DNA of 64,000 nucleotides from CAMFLJ01 sp963702555 (lineage in GTDB: Bacteria > Actinomycetota > Acidimicrobiia > Acidimicrobiales > Acidimicrobilacustridaceae). Numbering within the stretch: position 1 is the first letter of the stretch; every line of letters begins with the position of its first letter. Positions 48,200-61,018 of the stretch are shown here, one piece after another. The stretch is taken from assembly GCA_963702555.1 (NCBI GenBank), contig CAVPCW010000014.1, positions 248,001 to 312,000 of the forward strand, given 5' to 3'. The translations under genes were made by a program, and so were the position numbers. The notes under the pieces are model-generated. The model saw only the letters and a list, made by a program, of their open reading frames with translations, made no database searches and had not been told where the DNA came from.

Positions 48200-49022
48200 T
48201 CAGTGCATCAGCAGGGGCGGGACGCCGTCGTCGAGGATCGAGGCCGTGCGGGCCTGGACCGCGGCGCGGGTGTCGTCGTGGGTGAGGATCCAGAACCGAC
48301 GGACCTTCACGGCGTCGGCGACGGCCGCGGCCACCTCGGTGGGCTCGATGCCGGTGGAGATGAAGCCGTTGATGACCTCGGTGATGGCGGCGGCCTCGTC
48401 GGGGTCGCCGGCGCCACCGGGCCGGTTGCGCCCGGACTCGGCGATGCGGGTCTTGACCCACGACGGGCACAGCACCGACACGCCCACGGGCGACTGGGCG
48501 ATGGCGAGCTCGTTGAAGAGCGTCTCCGACAGGGCCACCACGCCGTACTTCGAGACGTTGTAGGGGCTCATGTACGGGCGCGGCGAACAGGCCGGCCACC
48601 GAGGCGGTGTTCACGATGTGCCCCTCGCCCTGCTCCTGGAGCAGCGGCAGGAAGGTGCGCACGCCGTGGATCACGCCCCAGAGGTTGACCCCGAGCACCC
48701 ACTCCCAATCGGCGAGCGAGACCGACTCGAAGGCTCCCCCGGAGCCCACGCCGGCGTTGTTGCACACGACGTGGACGGCACCGAAGGCCTCGAGGGCCGA
48801 GCGGCGGATCTCCTCCACCTGCTCGGCCTTCGAGACGTCGGCCACGACCGTGACGACCTCGACCGAGGACGGGAGGCCGGCCGCGGCCGCCGCGAGAGCA
48901 CCGCCCTCGACGTCGGCCAGCACCAGCTTCATGCCCTCGGTGGCGAAGCGGTTCGCCAGGGCGAGGCCGATGCCGCTGGCCCCACCCGTGACGACCGCGA
49001 CCTTGCCCGACAGGTCTTCCAT
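48200..49022 (-). CDS. Short-chain dehydrogenase/reductase (one frameshift)
   Basis: A classical SDR: KVAVVTGGASGIGLALANRF (cofactor Gly motif), VHVVCNNAGVGSGGAF, HIVNTASVAGLFAAP, and in the second frame PYNVSKYGVVALSETL with the catalytic Tyr-x-x-x-Lys. One extra C near 48577 separates the active-site Ser from the Tyr; removing it gives LFAAPYMSPYNVSK. Total is about 273 residues. It probably reduces a carbonyl or oxidises an alcohol with NAD(P). ATG 49022. The ahcY stop lies 30 bases upstream on the same strand. Confidence 0.85.
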
Positions 49023-49052
49023 CGTGTCCCCCTCGTCGACGCCCCGAGGGCG

Positions 49053-50522
<1,470 letters not shown>

Positions 50523-50658
50523 GCGGGAGGGCCTCCACTGATGGGCGCGCCGGGGGGCGCGGAAAGGCACGGGCCCCGGAACGGGGACACGCGTGCAGAA
50601 ACGGGGCTGGGGCCCTCTGACCCTGACGGTCAGCCCGGCGGACGAGTGTAGTGGCGGG

Positions 50659-51696
50659 TCAGGGAACCCAGATGCGGGCTTCGATGTCGGCCAGGATCGG
50701 CACCGGACCCGGGTCGATGCCCTGCTCGGCGGCAGCGTGGAGGCTGGTGAAGTCACCGACCAGCACCAGGTCGAGCAGCTGGGCCAGCATGCCGTCGCCC
50801 TCGGCCGCCACGCTGTGCACCTCGCCGACGACCTCGTCGAGCAACTCGTCGACCAGGTCGAGGCGCCGCGACACCTGCGGGTGCTCGAAGTCGTGACGCA
50901 GCAGGAACAGCTGGAACACCTGGCGGGTGACGTCGCCGTCCTGGCCCCAGCCGCACACCTCGTTGTGGGTGAGCTCGGGCACCTGGTTGGCGAACGCGGC
51001 CACCTTGGCGTTGTCGTTGAACTGGGTCTTCCAGCGCTCCGCCGCCAGGCCCCCGAGGCCGTTGCCGCCGTAGACGATCGGGAACGCCCGACCGAGGCGT
51101 CGGGCCAACCGGCGGGCCAGGTTGTCCTCGGAGATCAGCGAGTCACGGCGGCGCGAGACCTGCTCGACGGCGGCGTCGATCCATGCCCGCCCGCCGGGGA
51201 AGAAGCCGACCTCCTCGAGCGCCAGCAGCGCGGGCACGGCCAGGGCGCCGAGCGCGGCCCGCTCGGTGGGCGCGTCGGGCTGCACGGTGACGTGCGGCGT
51301 GCCGGCGGTGGCCGCCAGCTCGGCCAGCGCACCGCCCCGGCTCATGCAGAGCACCTGGGCACCGTCGAGGAGGGCGGCCTGCGTGGCCTCGACGGTCTCC
51401 TCGGTGTCGCCGTCGAAGGAGAGGGCGATGACCAGGGTGGTGGGGTCGACGAAGTTCGGGACGCCGTAGCCGCGGTGCACGACCACCGGCACCGACATCA
51501 TCGGGCCGGCGACCTCGAGGAGCAGGCCCCCCGCCTGGCCGGCCACACCCATGCCGAGCACCACCACGTTGGCGATGTCGTCGTGGGCGGGCAGCTGGAG
51601 CTGCGGCAGCGCGACGGCCGCGGCGTCGGCCGCCACGGTCAGCTGCTCGGGGAGCGCGGCGACCGCGTCGAACATGCCCACCGTGTCGAGGATCAC
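50659..51696 (-). CDS. SIS-domain phosphoglucose/phosphomannose isomerase
   Basis: The 345-residue protein has two SIS folds: NVVVLGMGVAGQAGGLLLEV, VVHRGYGVPNFVDPTTLVIA, LSFDGDTEETVEATQAALLD and PIVYGGNGLGGLAAERWKTQ. NDNAKVAAFANQVPELTHNE holds the catalytic Glu/His region of bifunctional PGI/PMI enzymes. It would interconvert fructose-6-P and mannose-6-P, feeding manB. The order manB, Trm112, isomerase, ahcY is conserved among actinobacteria. The start is GTG 51696, directly after the Trm112 stop at 51701. Confidence 0.85.
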   Translation of the reverse strand: MILDTVGMFDAVAALPEQLTVAADAAAVALPQLQLPAHDDIANVVVLGMGVAGQAGGLLLEVAGPMMSVPVVVHRGYGVPNFVDPTTLVIALSFDGDTEETVEATQAALLDGAQVLCMSRGGALAELAATAGTPHVTVQPDAPTERAALGALAVPALLALEEVGFFPGGRAWIDAAVEQVSRRRDSLISEDNLARRLARRLGRAFPIVYGGNGLGGLAAERWKTQFNDNAKVAAFANQVPELTHNEVCGWGQDGDVTRQVFQLFLLRHDFEHPQVSRRLDLVDELLDEVVGEVHSVAAEGDGMLAQLLDLVLVGDFTSLHAAAEQGIDPGPVPILADIEARIWVP

Positions 51697-51700
51697 GACG

Positions 51701-51937
51701 TCAGGCCTCGAAGGTGGGGCTGATGCCTTCGGCCTCGGCCTTGGCGACGAGGCGGTCGTGCTCGGCGTCGTCGACCGTGGTGGCCTCGTCGACCAGCATG
51801 ATCGGGATGTCGTCGCGCACCTCGTACCGGCGCTTCAGGCGCGGGTTGTAGAGGGCGGCCTCGTCGGCGAAGTAGAGCAGGGGGCCCTTGTCCTCGGGAC
51901 AGGCCAGGATCTCCAGCAGTTGCGGGTCGAGCGCCAT
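51701..51937 (-). CDS. Trm112 family small protein
   Basis: The 78-residue protein reads LDPQLLEILACPEDKGPLLY and RRYEVRDDIPIMLVDEAT, the bacterial Trm112/YcaR pattern. Members activate methyltransferases in archaea and eukaryotes; the bacterial role is unclear. One of the usual zinc-site cysteines (ACPEDKG) is present while the others are replaced, which is common in bacteria. It lies between manB and the isomerase gene. ATG 51937. Confidence 0.85.
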   Translation of the reverse strand: MALDPQLLEILACPEDKGPLLYFADEAALYNPRLKRRYEVRDDIPIMLVDEATTVDDAEHDRLVAKAEAEGISPTFEA

Positions 51938-51959
51938 CGGTACTCCTCGGGGGTCGGGC

Positions 51960-53351
51960 TCAGGCCGTGCCGGCGGCGGCGATCAGGGCCCGGACCTCGG
52001 CGACGTGACGGTCGCACGCCTCACGGTCGGAGGCCTCCAGGTTCAGCCGCAGCAGGGGCTCGGTGTTGGAAGGACGCAGGTTGAACCACCAGGCGTCGTC
52101 GGGGTCGGCACTCAGGTCGACGGTGAGCCCGTCGAGGCGGTCCTGGGCGGCACCGGCGTAGTGGGCGGCGACCGCCTCGATCACGGCGAGGGGGTCGGGG
52201 ACGACGGTGTTGATCTCGCCGGAGTCGGCGTAGCGCTCGTAGGGCTTGCGCAGCTCCGAGAGGGGCACACCCGACACGCTCACCAGCTCGAGCACGGTCA
52301 TGGCGGCGATGATGCCGGAGTCGGCCCGGTAGTTGTCACGGAAGTAGTAGTGACCGGAGTGCTCGCCGCCGAAGCAGGCGCCGGTCTCGGCCATGACCTG
52401 CTTGATGTACGAGTGCCCAACCCGGGTGCGCACCGACGTGCCGCCCGCTTCGGCGATGACCTCGGGGACGGCCTTCGAGCAGATCAGGTTGTGGAGCACG
52501 GTCTCGCCGGGGTTCTTGCGCAGCATCACGTCGGCCACGATGGCCGTGGTGAGCGAGCCGGAGACGAGCTGGCCCTCGTCGTCGACGAGGAACACCCGGT
52601 CGGCGTCGCCGTCGAAGGCGAGGCCGACGTCGGCGCCGGTGTCGAGCACCCGGGCCTGGAGGTCGACCAGGTTCTCGGGCTGGATCGGGTCGGCCGGGTG
52701 GTTCGGGAACGTGCCGTCGAGCTCGCCGTAGAGGACGTCGAGCTGGAACGGGAGCCCGGCGAAGACCGCCGGCGCGGTGAGGCCGCCCATGCCGTTGGCC
52801 GTGTCGGCCACGACCTTCAACGGCTTCAGCACCGAGAGGTCGACGAACGAGTGGACGTGCTCGACGAAGGCGGCGAGGGCGTCGTCGCGGCTGGTGACGG
52901 TGCCCGGCGTGGCGACAGGGGGCAGGCCCGAGAGGGTGGCCGCCTCGATCTCCTTCAGCCCGGTGTCGACACCGATGGGCTTGGCCCCGGCCAGGCAGAG
53001 CTTGATGCCGTTGTACCCGGCCGGGTTGTGCGAGGCCGTGAGCATGGCGCCGGGGGCGTCGAAGTGGCCGGCGGAGAAGAAGAGCGCATCGGTGGAGGCC
53101 AGGCCCAGGTGGACGACGTCGACGCCCTGGTCGGTGGCGCCCTTGGCGAACGCGTCGGCGAACTCGGGGCCCGACGGCCGCATGTCGTGGGCCACCAGGA
53201 TGCGGGTGGCGCCGGTGGTGTCGGCCGCGAAGCGGGCGAAGGCGGCCCCCACGCGCTCGACGATGGTGGCGTCGAGCTGGTCGGGGACCGTGCCACGGAT
53301 GTCGTAGGCCTTGAAGATGGCGCCGAGCGAGGCGGCGTCGAGGGTTGCCAT
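51960..53351 (-). CDS. manB: Phosphomannomutase/phosphoglucomutase
   Basis: The 463-residue protein belongs to the alpha-D-phosphohexomutases. It has KAYDIRGTVPDQLD, the phosphoserine loop GAMLTASHNPAGYNGIKLCL, the metal loop VGLAFDGDADRVFLVDDEG, the sugar loop FGGEHSGHYYFRDNYRADSG and the phosphate-binding LRPSNTEPLLRLNLEA. It makes mannose-1-P or glucose-1-P for sugar nucleotides and wall glycans. ATG 53351. The gene symbol follows usual actinobacterial naming; in vivo preference is not certain. Confidence 0.9.
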   Translation of the reverse strand: MATLDAASLGAIFKAYDIRGTVPDQLDATIVERVGAAFARFAADTTGATRILVAHDMRPSGPEFADAFAKGATDQGVDVVHLGLASTDALFFSAGHFDAPGAMLTASHNPAGYNGIKLCLAGAKPIGVDTGLKEIEAATLSGLPPVATPGTVTSRDDALAAFVEHVHSFVDLSVLKPLKVVADTANGMGGLTAPAVFAGLPFQLDVLYGELDGTFPNHPADPIQPENLVDLQARVLDTGADVGLAFDGDADRVFLVDDEGQLVSGSLTTAIVADVMLRKNPGETVLHNLICSKAVPEVIAEAGGTSVRTRVGHSYIKQVMAETGACFGGEHSGHYYFRDNYRADSGIIAAMTVLELVSVSGVPLSELRKPYERYADSGEINTVVPDPLAVIEAVAAHYAGAAQDRLDGLTVDLSADPDDAWWFNLRPSNTEPLLRLNLEASDREACDRHVAEVRALIAAAGTA

Positions 53352-53362
53352 GGGGGCCGACC

Positions 53363-54292
53363 CTAGTTGAGGCCGAGGGGCGTCCCCGTCGGTGCGGCGG
53401 CCGCTCCGGCCGCCTCCAGGAGGTCGTCGGCAGTGAGGTCGTAGCGGCCCTCGGCCGACCACTGGCGCACACGGAAGAGGTCTCGCACGAGGCGCAGCGC
53501 GTCGCGGACGACCCTCACGGTGGAGCGGGCCGAGTTCTCGACCCGCACCGGGACCTCGGCCAGCGAGAGGTGGTAGCGCTCGACGAGGTGGAAGACCTCG
53601 ACGTCGAACGCGAAGCCGTCGACCCGGGTGTGGGCGAAGATCAACCGGGCCACGTCGGAGCGGAACGCCTTCAGCCCGCACTGCGTGTCGCGGTACTGGC
53701 CGAGCAGCACCGCGCGGGTGAGCAGGTTGATCGCCCGCCCACCGATCTCCCGCAGTCGACGGGCCCGCACGAGGGTGGTGGTGTCGGTGTGGCGACGGCT
53801 GCCGACCACGACGTCCCAGCCCTGCTCGGCGAGCTCCACGAGGTCCGGGATCTGGTCGGGGGCGTAGGCGAGGTCGGCGTCGGTGAAGGCGATGGTGCGA
53901 CCGCTGGCCGCCAGCACGCCCGAGCGCACCGCGGCGCCCTTGCCCCGGTTCTCCGGGTGGATGACCACGGTGGCGCCAGCGGCCTCGGCCACCGCCGCGG
54001 TGTCGTCGGTGGAGCCGTCGTCGACCACCAGCACCTCGAGCCCGCCGTAGGCGGCGAGGGTGTCGAGGTCGGCCTTCAGCCGGGCGACGGTGTGCCCGAT
54101 GCGGTCCTGTTCCATGTACGCGGGCACGACGACGGTGAGTCGGACCGTGCCGGGGGCCTCACCGCGGTACTGGCGACGCACGAGGTCGGCGCGCAGCGGC
54201 GAGAGGCCGCGCATCCAACGGGCCAGGGCCACCGCGGTGACGAGGCTGGAGGCGACGGCCACCCCGGTGTAGCGGAGGCGGTCATGGGCCAT
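53363..54292 (-). CDS. GT2 dolichyl-phosphate-mannose-synthase-like glycosyltransferase
   Basis: The 309-residue protein has an N-terminal hydrophobic segment (GVAVASSLVTAVALARWM), then VRLTVVVPAYMEQDRIGHTV, EVLVVDDGSTDDT, PENRGKGAAVRSGVLAASGR and AFTDADLAYAPDQIPDLVE. DTQCGLKAFRSDVARLIF and GFAFDVEVFHLVERY follow. This is the pattern of polyprenyl-phosphate mannose or glucose synthases, which supply lipid-linked sugar for GT-C enzymes such as the next gene upstream. ATG 54292 overlaps the end of that gene by 11 bases. Substrate identity is inferred from neighbours only. Confidence 0.85.
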   Translation of the reverse strand: MAHDRLRYTGVAVASSLVTAVALARWMRGLSPLRADLVRRQYRGEAPGTVRLTVVVPAYMEQDRIGHTVARLKADLDTLAAYGGLEVLVVDDGSTDDTAAVAEAAGATVVIHPENRGKGAAVRSGVLAASGRTIAFTDADLAYAPDQIPDLVELAEQGWDVVVGSRRHTDTTTLVRARRLREIGGRAINLLTRAVLLGQYRDTQCGLKAFRSDVARLIFAHTRVDGFAFDVEVFHLVERYHLSLAEVPVRVENSARSTVRVVRDALRLVRDLFRVRQWSAEGRYDLTADDLLEAAGAAAAPTGTPLGLN

Positions 54293-57008
54293 CGGGCCGG
54301 CCCCCCTGGTCGGGCACGGCGTCGACCACGGCATCGGGCGCGGCGTCGGGCGCCGGGGCGGGGGGGATGGCCGAGACGGCCGCGGGCTCGGGCTCGGGCT
54401 CGCCGAGGATCACGGCGGTCGGGTCGAAGGCGGCCGCCGTCACCGGCTGCGCCCCGGGGCGATCGCCGCCGGGACCGGAGCCGGGATCGGGCCCCCCTCC
54501 CCCGCCGCCGCCGCCGTCGCCCGGCTCCTCGCCGGTCTCGTCGTCAGGCCCGCCGACGGGCTCCCGGGCGGGGAACCACGGTCGCGGCTCGGGCATGTCG
54601 AGCGGCCCGCGGCGCACCAGGAAGAACAGGCCGACCACGCCGAGCAGGGTGATGAACCAGCCCAGGTAGTCGACGGTGGTGTACCCGTAGTGGAGCGACA
54701 CGTGGGTGGAGGTCGGCACCACGACCATCAGGTTCGGGCCCACGCGCCAGGGCCCCTTCGCCCCGTCGGCCTGCCAGTTCGGGAAGTACGACGCCTTCAC
54801 CAGCACCGGTTGGCCGACGTCGCTGACGTCGAACTCGATGGAGTCGTTGCCCGCACTGATGTCGGTGACCGCCACGGGGGTCGTGGCGAACTCGGTCGGG
54901 ACGTCGTCGGGCGAGATCCGCTGCCAGTCCGACGGGCCGCCGGCGGCCGGGTAGACGTTCCACTGGCCGGGGTCGAGGTACCAGGGGGTGACCGCGTCGA
55001 GCCAGTCGTGGGGCTTCACGTCGGTGAGCACCGCCGGCTGGTTGTCGAGCGGCTCGACCAACGCGCTGTCGGCCACCTCGAACACGACCCACGGGCCCGA
55101 CGCGGCGACCTCGGTGAGCGACGGGTTGGCCCGGCCGAGCGAGATCATGCCGTCGGAGATCGCCATGTAGTACTTCACGCCGAACATCTGGAGGTGCTGG
55201 ACCCCGAGATCGAACTGCTCCGCGGTGGGCGGTCCGGGCACGTAGGGCAGGTCGCGCTGCGCGTTCGAGGGCCCGGTCGAGAGCTCGTCCTGGTTCAGGA
55301 AGTGGAACGGCGTGGTGGCCGAGGCCTCGAAGTACAGGCCCTCCATCGACCCGATGCAGCCGTCGGTCCAGAACGGCAGGAGCATCAACGCCATCGGCGT
55401 GCCGTAGCGGTCGTGCTGCTCCTCGTGCTCCCACATGGCCCGGCCGCACCCGTTGGTGTCGCCGAGATCGCCCATCGTCTGCACGATGTCGTGGTACTCG
55501 GGGTAGGCGGCCTTGCCCTCGTAGCCGGTGAAGTTCCAGCGGGCCCACGAGGGCACGAAGCTGCTGTCCTTGGTCGACAGGAACAGCCAGTGGTAGGAGC
55601 CGTCGGCGCGGGTGCCACCGAGCTCGACGCTCACCGGGCCGAGGCCGACGGAGTTGGGCATCGCCCGCAACGGCATCGCCAGGGCGATGATCACGACGAG
55701 CGAGCCGAGGATGGCGGTGGCCGCGGTGACGGCCCGCCGGGGCTTCTCCGGATCGGCGGCGACAAGCGCGGCGATGGTTCGGCCCAGCTCGGCCACGCCG
55801 ACGGCCGCGAGCAGGTAGAGGCAGAGGTACCAGAACGGCAGCAGGCGTGCGTTCCAGAGGCGGGTCTGCGGCGTGAACCTGAACCCGATGGCGGCGACGA
55901 GCGCCATGGCGACGAGGAAGCCACCCGCCCTGCGCTTCCAGGCGACCGACATGACGACGCCGAGCAGGGCGAGCACCAGCACCCACTCGATCGGCGGTGA
56001 GTTCGAGAGCTGGGAGTCGAGGTTCTGCCGGCGGAACAGCAGGTCGATGTAGGTGGTCTTCTTCTCCCACCCCATGTCGTTCATGTACGCCGAGCGCAGG
56101 TAGAACGGCACGATCCACCAGGCGGTGAGGGCGCCACCGACCACGCCGGCGCTCAGGAGCCACCAGATCCGCGTGCGCAGGCCGGGACGGCGGACCAGCG
56201 ACACCAGCAGCCACACGAGGGCGCCCACGACGGCGAAGATCGCCGGGATGATGTGGCAGAGGGCGGTGGCCGCCAACAGCGCGGCGGCGATCCCCCGGTG
56301 GCGCCCGTTCTCCATGCCCCGACCGACGACGCCCAGGAACAGGATGGCGAAGGTCAACGAGATGGAGAACGCGAACTCACCGGCGAGGGTGGACGCGATG
56401 TTGCCGCCGTAGATCGAGAACGAACGGTCGAACAGGAAGGCGGTGGCGGCGACGGCAAACAGAGGGGCGGCCGGGAAGGGCAGGCGGGTGAGCTTGGCGA
56501 ACGCCCAGCACGCCACCGGCAGGCTCACCAGGCCGCTGATGGCCACCAGCTTGAACGCCAGGCCGTACGGGAGGATCAGGCTCAGCAGGGCGATCGCCAG
56601 CGAGGGCAGCACCATGTAGAACTGGAACGCGGGGAACCCGGCGTACCAGTCAGGGGTCCAGCCTGTGAGCCGGAACGACGTGAGCAGGTTGTCGCGGAGG
56701 TAGGCCGGGGCCCACACGTGAGCACCCATGTCGCCGCCCGCCGGGGTCGACGACGACAGCACGTTGGCCGGGCCGAGCTGGGTGAAGATGAACACCACGC
56801 AGCCGGCGACGATGATCAGCGACAGCCACGACTCGATGCCCCAGTCGCCCGCACGGCGGAGCGCGGCGCCGGGCCAGGCGGCGGCCCGGCTCAGGCGGCC
56901 GGGAGGGTCGATGGCGGCGCCCAGGCGGGCGACGACGGGATCGTCGAGGTCGACCCCCGCGCCGACGGGCGCGTCGGCGTCGGCGGGCGCGGTGGTGTCA
57001 TCGGTCAT
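54282..57008 (-). CDS. Large GT-C-like membrane protein
   Basis: The 908-residue protein has about 12 helices over residues 60-460. The first outer loop holds STPAGGDMGAHVWAPAYLRD and GWTPDWYAGFPAFQFYMVLP, an acidic motif typical of GT-C sugar transferases and of the PTPS-related membrane family. A large soluble part at 480-800 and a final helix (GWFITLLGVVGLFFLVRR) follow, and the tail is Pro/Gly/acidic. It probably uses the polyprenyl sugar made by the overlapping GT2. ATG 57008. The acceptor is unknown. Confidence 0.8.
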   Translation of the reverse strand: MTDDTTAPADADAPVGAGVDLDDPVVARLGAAIDPPGRLSRAAAWPGAALRRAGDWGIESWLSLIIVAGCVVFIFTQLGPANVLSSSTPAGGDMGAHVWAPAYLRDNLLTSFRLTGWTPDWYAGFPAFQFYMVLPSLAIALLSLILPYGLAFKLVAISGLVSLPVACWAFAKLTRLPFPAAPLFAVAATAFLFDRSFSIYGGNIASTLAGEFAFSISLTFAILFLGVVGRGMENGRHRGIAAALLAATALCHIIPAIFAVVGALVWLLVSLVRRPGLRTRIWWLLSAGVVGGALTAWWIVPFYLRSAYMNDMGWEKKTTYIDLLFRRQNLDSQLSNSPPIEWVLVLALLGVVMSVAWKRRAGGFLVAMALVAAIGFRFTPQTRLWNARLLPFWYLCLYLLAAVGVAELGRTIAALVAADPEKPRRAVTAATAILGSLVVIIALAMPLRAMPNSVGLGPVSVELGGTRADGSYHWLFLSTKDSSFVPSWARWNFTGYEGKAAYPEYHDIVQTMGDLGDTNGCGRAMWEHEEQHDRYGTPMALMLLPFWTDGCIGSMEGLYFEASATTPFHFLNQDELSTGPSNAQRDLPYVPGPPTAEQFDLGVQHLQMFGVKYYMAISDGMISLGRANPSLTEVAASGPWVVFEVADSALVEPLDNQPAVLTDVKPHDWLDAVTPWYLDPGQWNVYPAAGGPSDWQRISPDDVPTEFATTPVAVTDISAGNDSIEFDVSDVGQPVLVKASYFPNWQADGAKGPWRVGPNLMVVVPTSTHVSLHYGYTTVDYLGWFITLLGVVGLFFLVRRGPLDMPEPRPWFPAREPVGGPDDETGEEPGDGGGGGGGGPDPGSGPGGDRPGAQPVTAAAFDPTAVILGEPEPEPAAVSAIPPAPAPDAAPDAVVDAVPDQGGRPDGP

Positions 57009-57082
57009 GGCGGTCCCATCGTGGCACCGGGACGGGCCGGCCTGTGGTCATGGAGCGAACATCGGCCGAACGGACCGTCGCC

Positions 57083-58105
57083 TCAACCGATGTGGAAGAC
57101 GAGGGCGGCGGCGGTGACGGAGTTGAAGCCGACGTGGGCCCAGATCGCAGGGCCGAGCCTCCCGGACCGCCACGCCATGTAGCCGAGCACCAGGCCGAAG
57201 ATCAGCAGCGCCGGGAACTGCAGCAGCTGCATGTGCGTGGCGGCGAAGAACGCCGCCGAGGCGAGGATGGCGAACGCGGGTCGGATGCGGCGCCCGAAGA
57301 TCCGCTGGGCGAACCCGCGGAAGTAGATCTCCTCGGCGAGGGGCGCCCCGATGGCGACCACGACGAACACCAGCACGATCGAGAGCGGGTCGGTGGCACG
57401 GTCGGTGAGCGACCGCGCCGCGGCCGAGACGTCCTTGACCCCGATGATCTTGAACAGGAGCCAGTAGAGGGCGGGCACCAACAGCAGCTGGGAGGCCACG
57501 CCGACCGCGAGGCCGATCGGGATGTCGATCGCCTTCATGCGCAGGCCCAGCTCGGCGACCACGCCCTTGCCCCGGTTCACGGCGAACCAGATGGGGATCA
57601 GGCCGATGCCCAGCCACAGCGGCAGCTGCATGAGCGCGGTGACCCACAGCGGCGGCGGCACACCGATGGCGAACGCCTGCCCGGACCCGAACTGGGACGA
57701 CGCCTGCCCGACCGCGGCGCCGACACCGGTGGGGACGGCGAAGTCGTAGTCGGACGAGTTCTGGACCACGACGTAGGCGAGCGTCGACAGGAGCTGCCCG
57801 GCCAGGAAGGCGATGATCAGCGCGCCGGCGCCGTAGCGGGGCTTCTCGACCGGGTTGCCGTCGGCGTCGAGCACCACGGCCGCCTCGACCGCGGCACCCG
57901 CGGCCTTGGCCTCGCGGGCCTTCGCCCGCTCGTCGGCGGCCTGCTGGCGCTTGGCGGACTTGGAGTCGGCGGCCGCCACCGGCACCCGACCCTTGGGCGC
58001 GCCCTTGCGGGCCGGCGCGGCGTTGGTGCGCGACGAGGGCGCGACCGGGCCGGCCTTCTTGGGCGACGGGTTGCCCCCCGAGGGACGGCGCTTGGCTGGT
58101 GTCAC
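57083..58105 (-). CDS. CPBP family intramembrane metalloprotease
   Basis: The 340-residue protein has an 80-residue basic, Ala/Lys-rich cytoplasmic N-terminus and about eight helices. The CPBP motifs are present: APLAEEIYFRGFAQRIFGRR (Glu-Glu and Arg), AAFFAATHMQLLQFPALLIF (His) and LGPAIWAHVGFNSVTAAALV (His/Asn). It would cleave membrane substrates or modify prenylated proteins. The GTG at 58105 begins VTPAKRRPSGGN; the binding site is weak. It diverges from the DUF3499 gene, with 63 bases between them. Confidence 0.82.
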   Translation of the reverse strand: MTPAKRRPSGGNPSPKKAGPVAPSSRTNAAPARKGAPKGRVPVAAADSKSAKRQQAADERAKAREAKAAGAAVEAAVVLDADGNPVEKPRYGAGALIIAFLAGQLLSTLAYVVVQNSSDYDFAVPTGVGAAVGQASSQFGSGQAFAIGVPPPLWVTALMQLPLWLGIGLIPIWFAVNRGKGVVAELGLRMKAIDIPIGLAVGVASQLLLVPALYWLLFKIIGVKDVSAAARSLTDRATDPLSIVLVFVVVAIGAPLAEEIYFRGFAQRIFGRRIRPAFAILASAAFFAATHMQLLQFPALLIFGLVLGYMAWRSGRLGPAIWAHVGFNSVTAAALVFHIG

Positions 58106-58168
58106 GGCCGCCGAGGCTACCGGCAGCGGTCCGCGTGCTCGGGCGCGTGCGCAGGTACGGTCCCGGAC

Positions 58169-58399
58169 ATGACCCGATCGTGTGCCCGCCCCGGCTGCGG
58201 CGAGCCTGCCTGCGCCACCCTCGGTTACGACTACGCGAACCGCACCGTCGACCTCGAGCCCCTCGCCGACGAGGCCCATCCGGCCTACTACGACGTGTGC
58301 CGTCGCCACGCCGACAGCCTCGTGGTGCCCCGCGGATGGCGCCTGCTCGACACCCGTCGGGGTGCCGCGGCCCTGGCCGGTCATCTCACCGCCCCCTGA
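58169..58399 (+). CDS. DUF3499 family protein
   Basis: The 76-residue protein reads TRSCARPGCGEPACATLGYD, ANRTVDLEPLADEAHPAYYD and CRRHADSLVVPRGWRLL, the DUF3499 pattern with CxxxxC, Cys and C..H that could bind zinc. In actinobacteria it is usually found next to manB and the DUF5719-like and glycosyltransferase genes, as here. Its role is unknown. ATG 58169 is the only sensible start. Confidence 0.82.
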   Translation: MTRSCARPGCGEPACATLGYDYANRTVDLEPLADEAHPAYYDVCRRHADSLVVPRGWRLLDTRRGAAALAGHLTAP

Positions 58400-58434
58400 C
58401 AGGGATTTTCGGTAGCGCCATCTAGGCTTGGGAC

Positions 58435-60439
<2,005 letters not shown>

Positions 60440-60471
60440 GCCCGGCCGTTCGGCCACGACACGAACACGCG

Positions 60472-60504
60472 ACGGGGCCGGCCCACGGGGTCGGCCCCTC
60501 TCGC
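60472..60504. terminator. Hairpin between convergent ftsH and thioredoxin-like gene
   Basis: ACGGGGCCGGCCC and GGGTCGGCCCC pair with one G-T wobble over about 11 bases. The element lies between the ftsH stop (60439) and the end of the gene at 60525 and would serve both directions. Arm boundaries are approximate. Confidence 0.5.
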
Positions 60505-60524
60505 GTGCGGCCGGTGGGTACGGG

Positions 60525-61013
60525 TCAGGCCGGCGCGGTGGGCTCGGCGCCGCTCTCGTCGCCGTGCGTCTCGCAGTGCTGCGGGGTGGAGCCGGGCTCA
60601 CGTGCCTCGGCGACCGCGGCCCACAGGTCGGTGGCGGTCAGAGGGCCGAGGAAGTGCTTGCGCACGATGCCGGCCTCGTCGGCGACGAGCACCAGCGGCA
60701 CCGCGTCGATCCCGTAGCGGCGGTGCAGCTCGGGCTCCGCGGTGACCTCGACCTGCTGGACGACGACCGGCCCCTCGGGCCCGGCGTCGAGCGGGACGGC
60801 CTTGTTCCACACCCCCGAACAGGCGTCGCAGGTCGACGAGGTGAACACGACGACGAGCCAGGGTGCCTCGGGACGGGCGAAGTCGGCGCGGTCGAGCTGG
60901 ACCGGCACGTTCCAGTTCGGCCCTGCCGGGGGCGCCGGCTTGCGGCGCTGGAAGATCACCGCCACGACCACGGCGATGAGGACCAGCACCAACGCGAGGG
61001 CGATGCGCTCCAC
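60525..61013 (-). CDS. Membrane-anchored thioredoxin-like protein
   Basis: The 162-residue protein has one N-terminal helix (IALALVLVLIAVVVAVIFQ) and a thioredoxin-fold domain facing outside. It contains LVVVFTSSTCDACSGVWNKA with a C-x-x-C active site, GIDAVPLVLVADEAGIVRKH with the cis-Pro, and a C-terminal tail with one further Cys (STPQHCETHGDE). It could reduce or form disulfides in envelope proteins. ATG 61013 is five bases from the stop of the DUF5719-like gene, so it is the last gene of that operon. Confidence 0.82.
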   Translation of the reverse strand: MERIALALVLVLIAVVVAVIFQRRKPAPPAGPNWNVPVQLDRADFARPEAPWLVVVFTSSTCDACSGVWNKAVPLDAGPEGPVVVQQVEVTAEPELHRRYGIDAVPLVLVADEAGIVRKHFLGPLTATDLWAAVAEAREPGSTPQHCETHGDESGAEPTAPA

Positions 61014-61018
61014 CGTCG

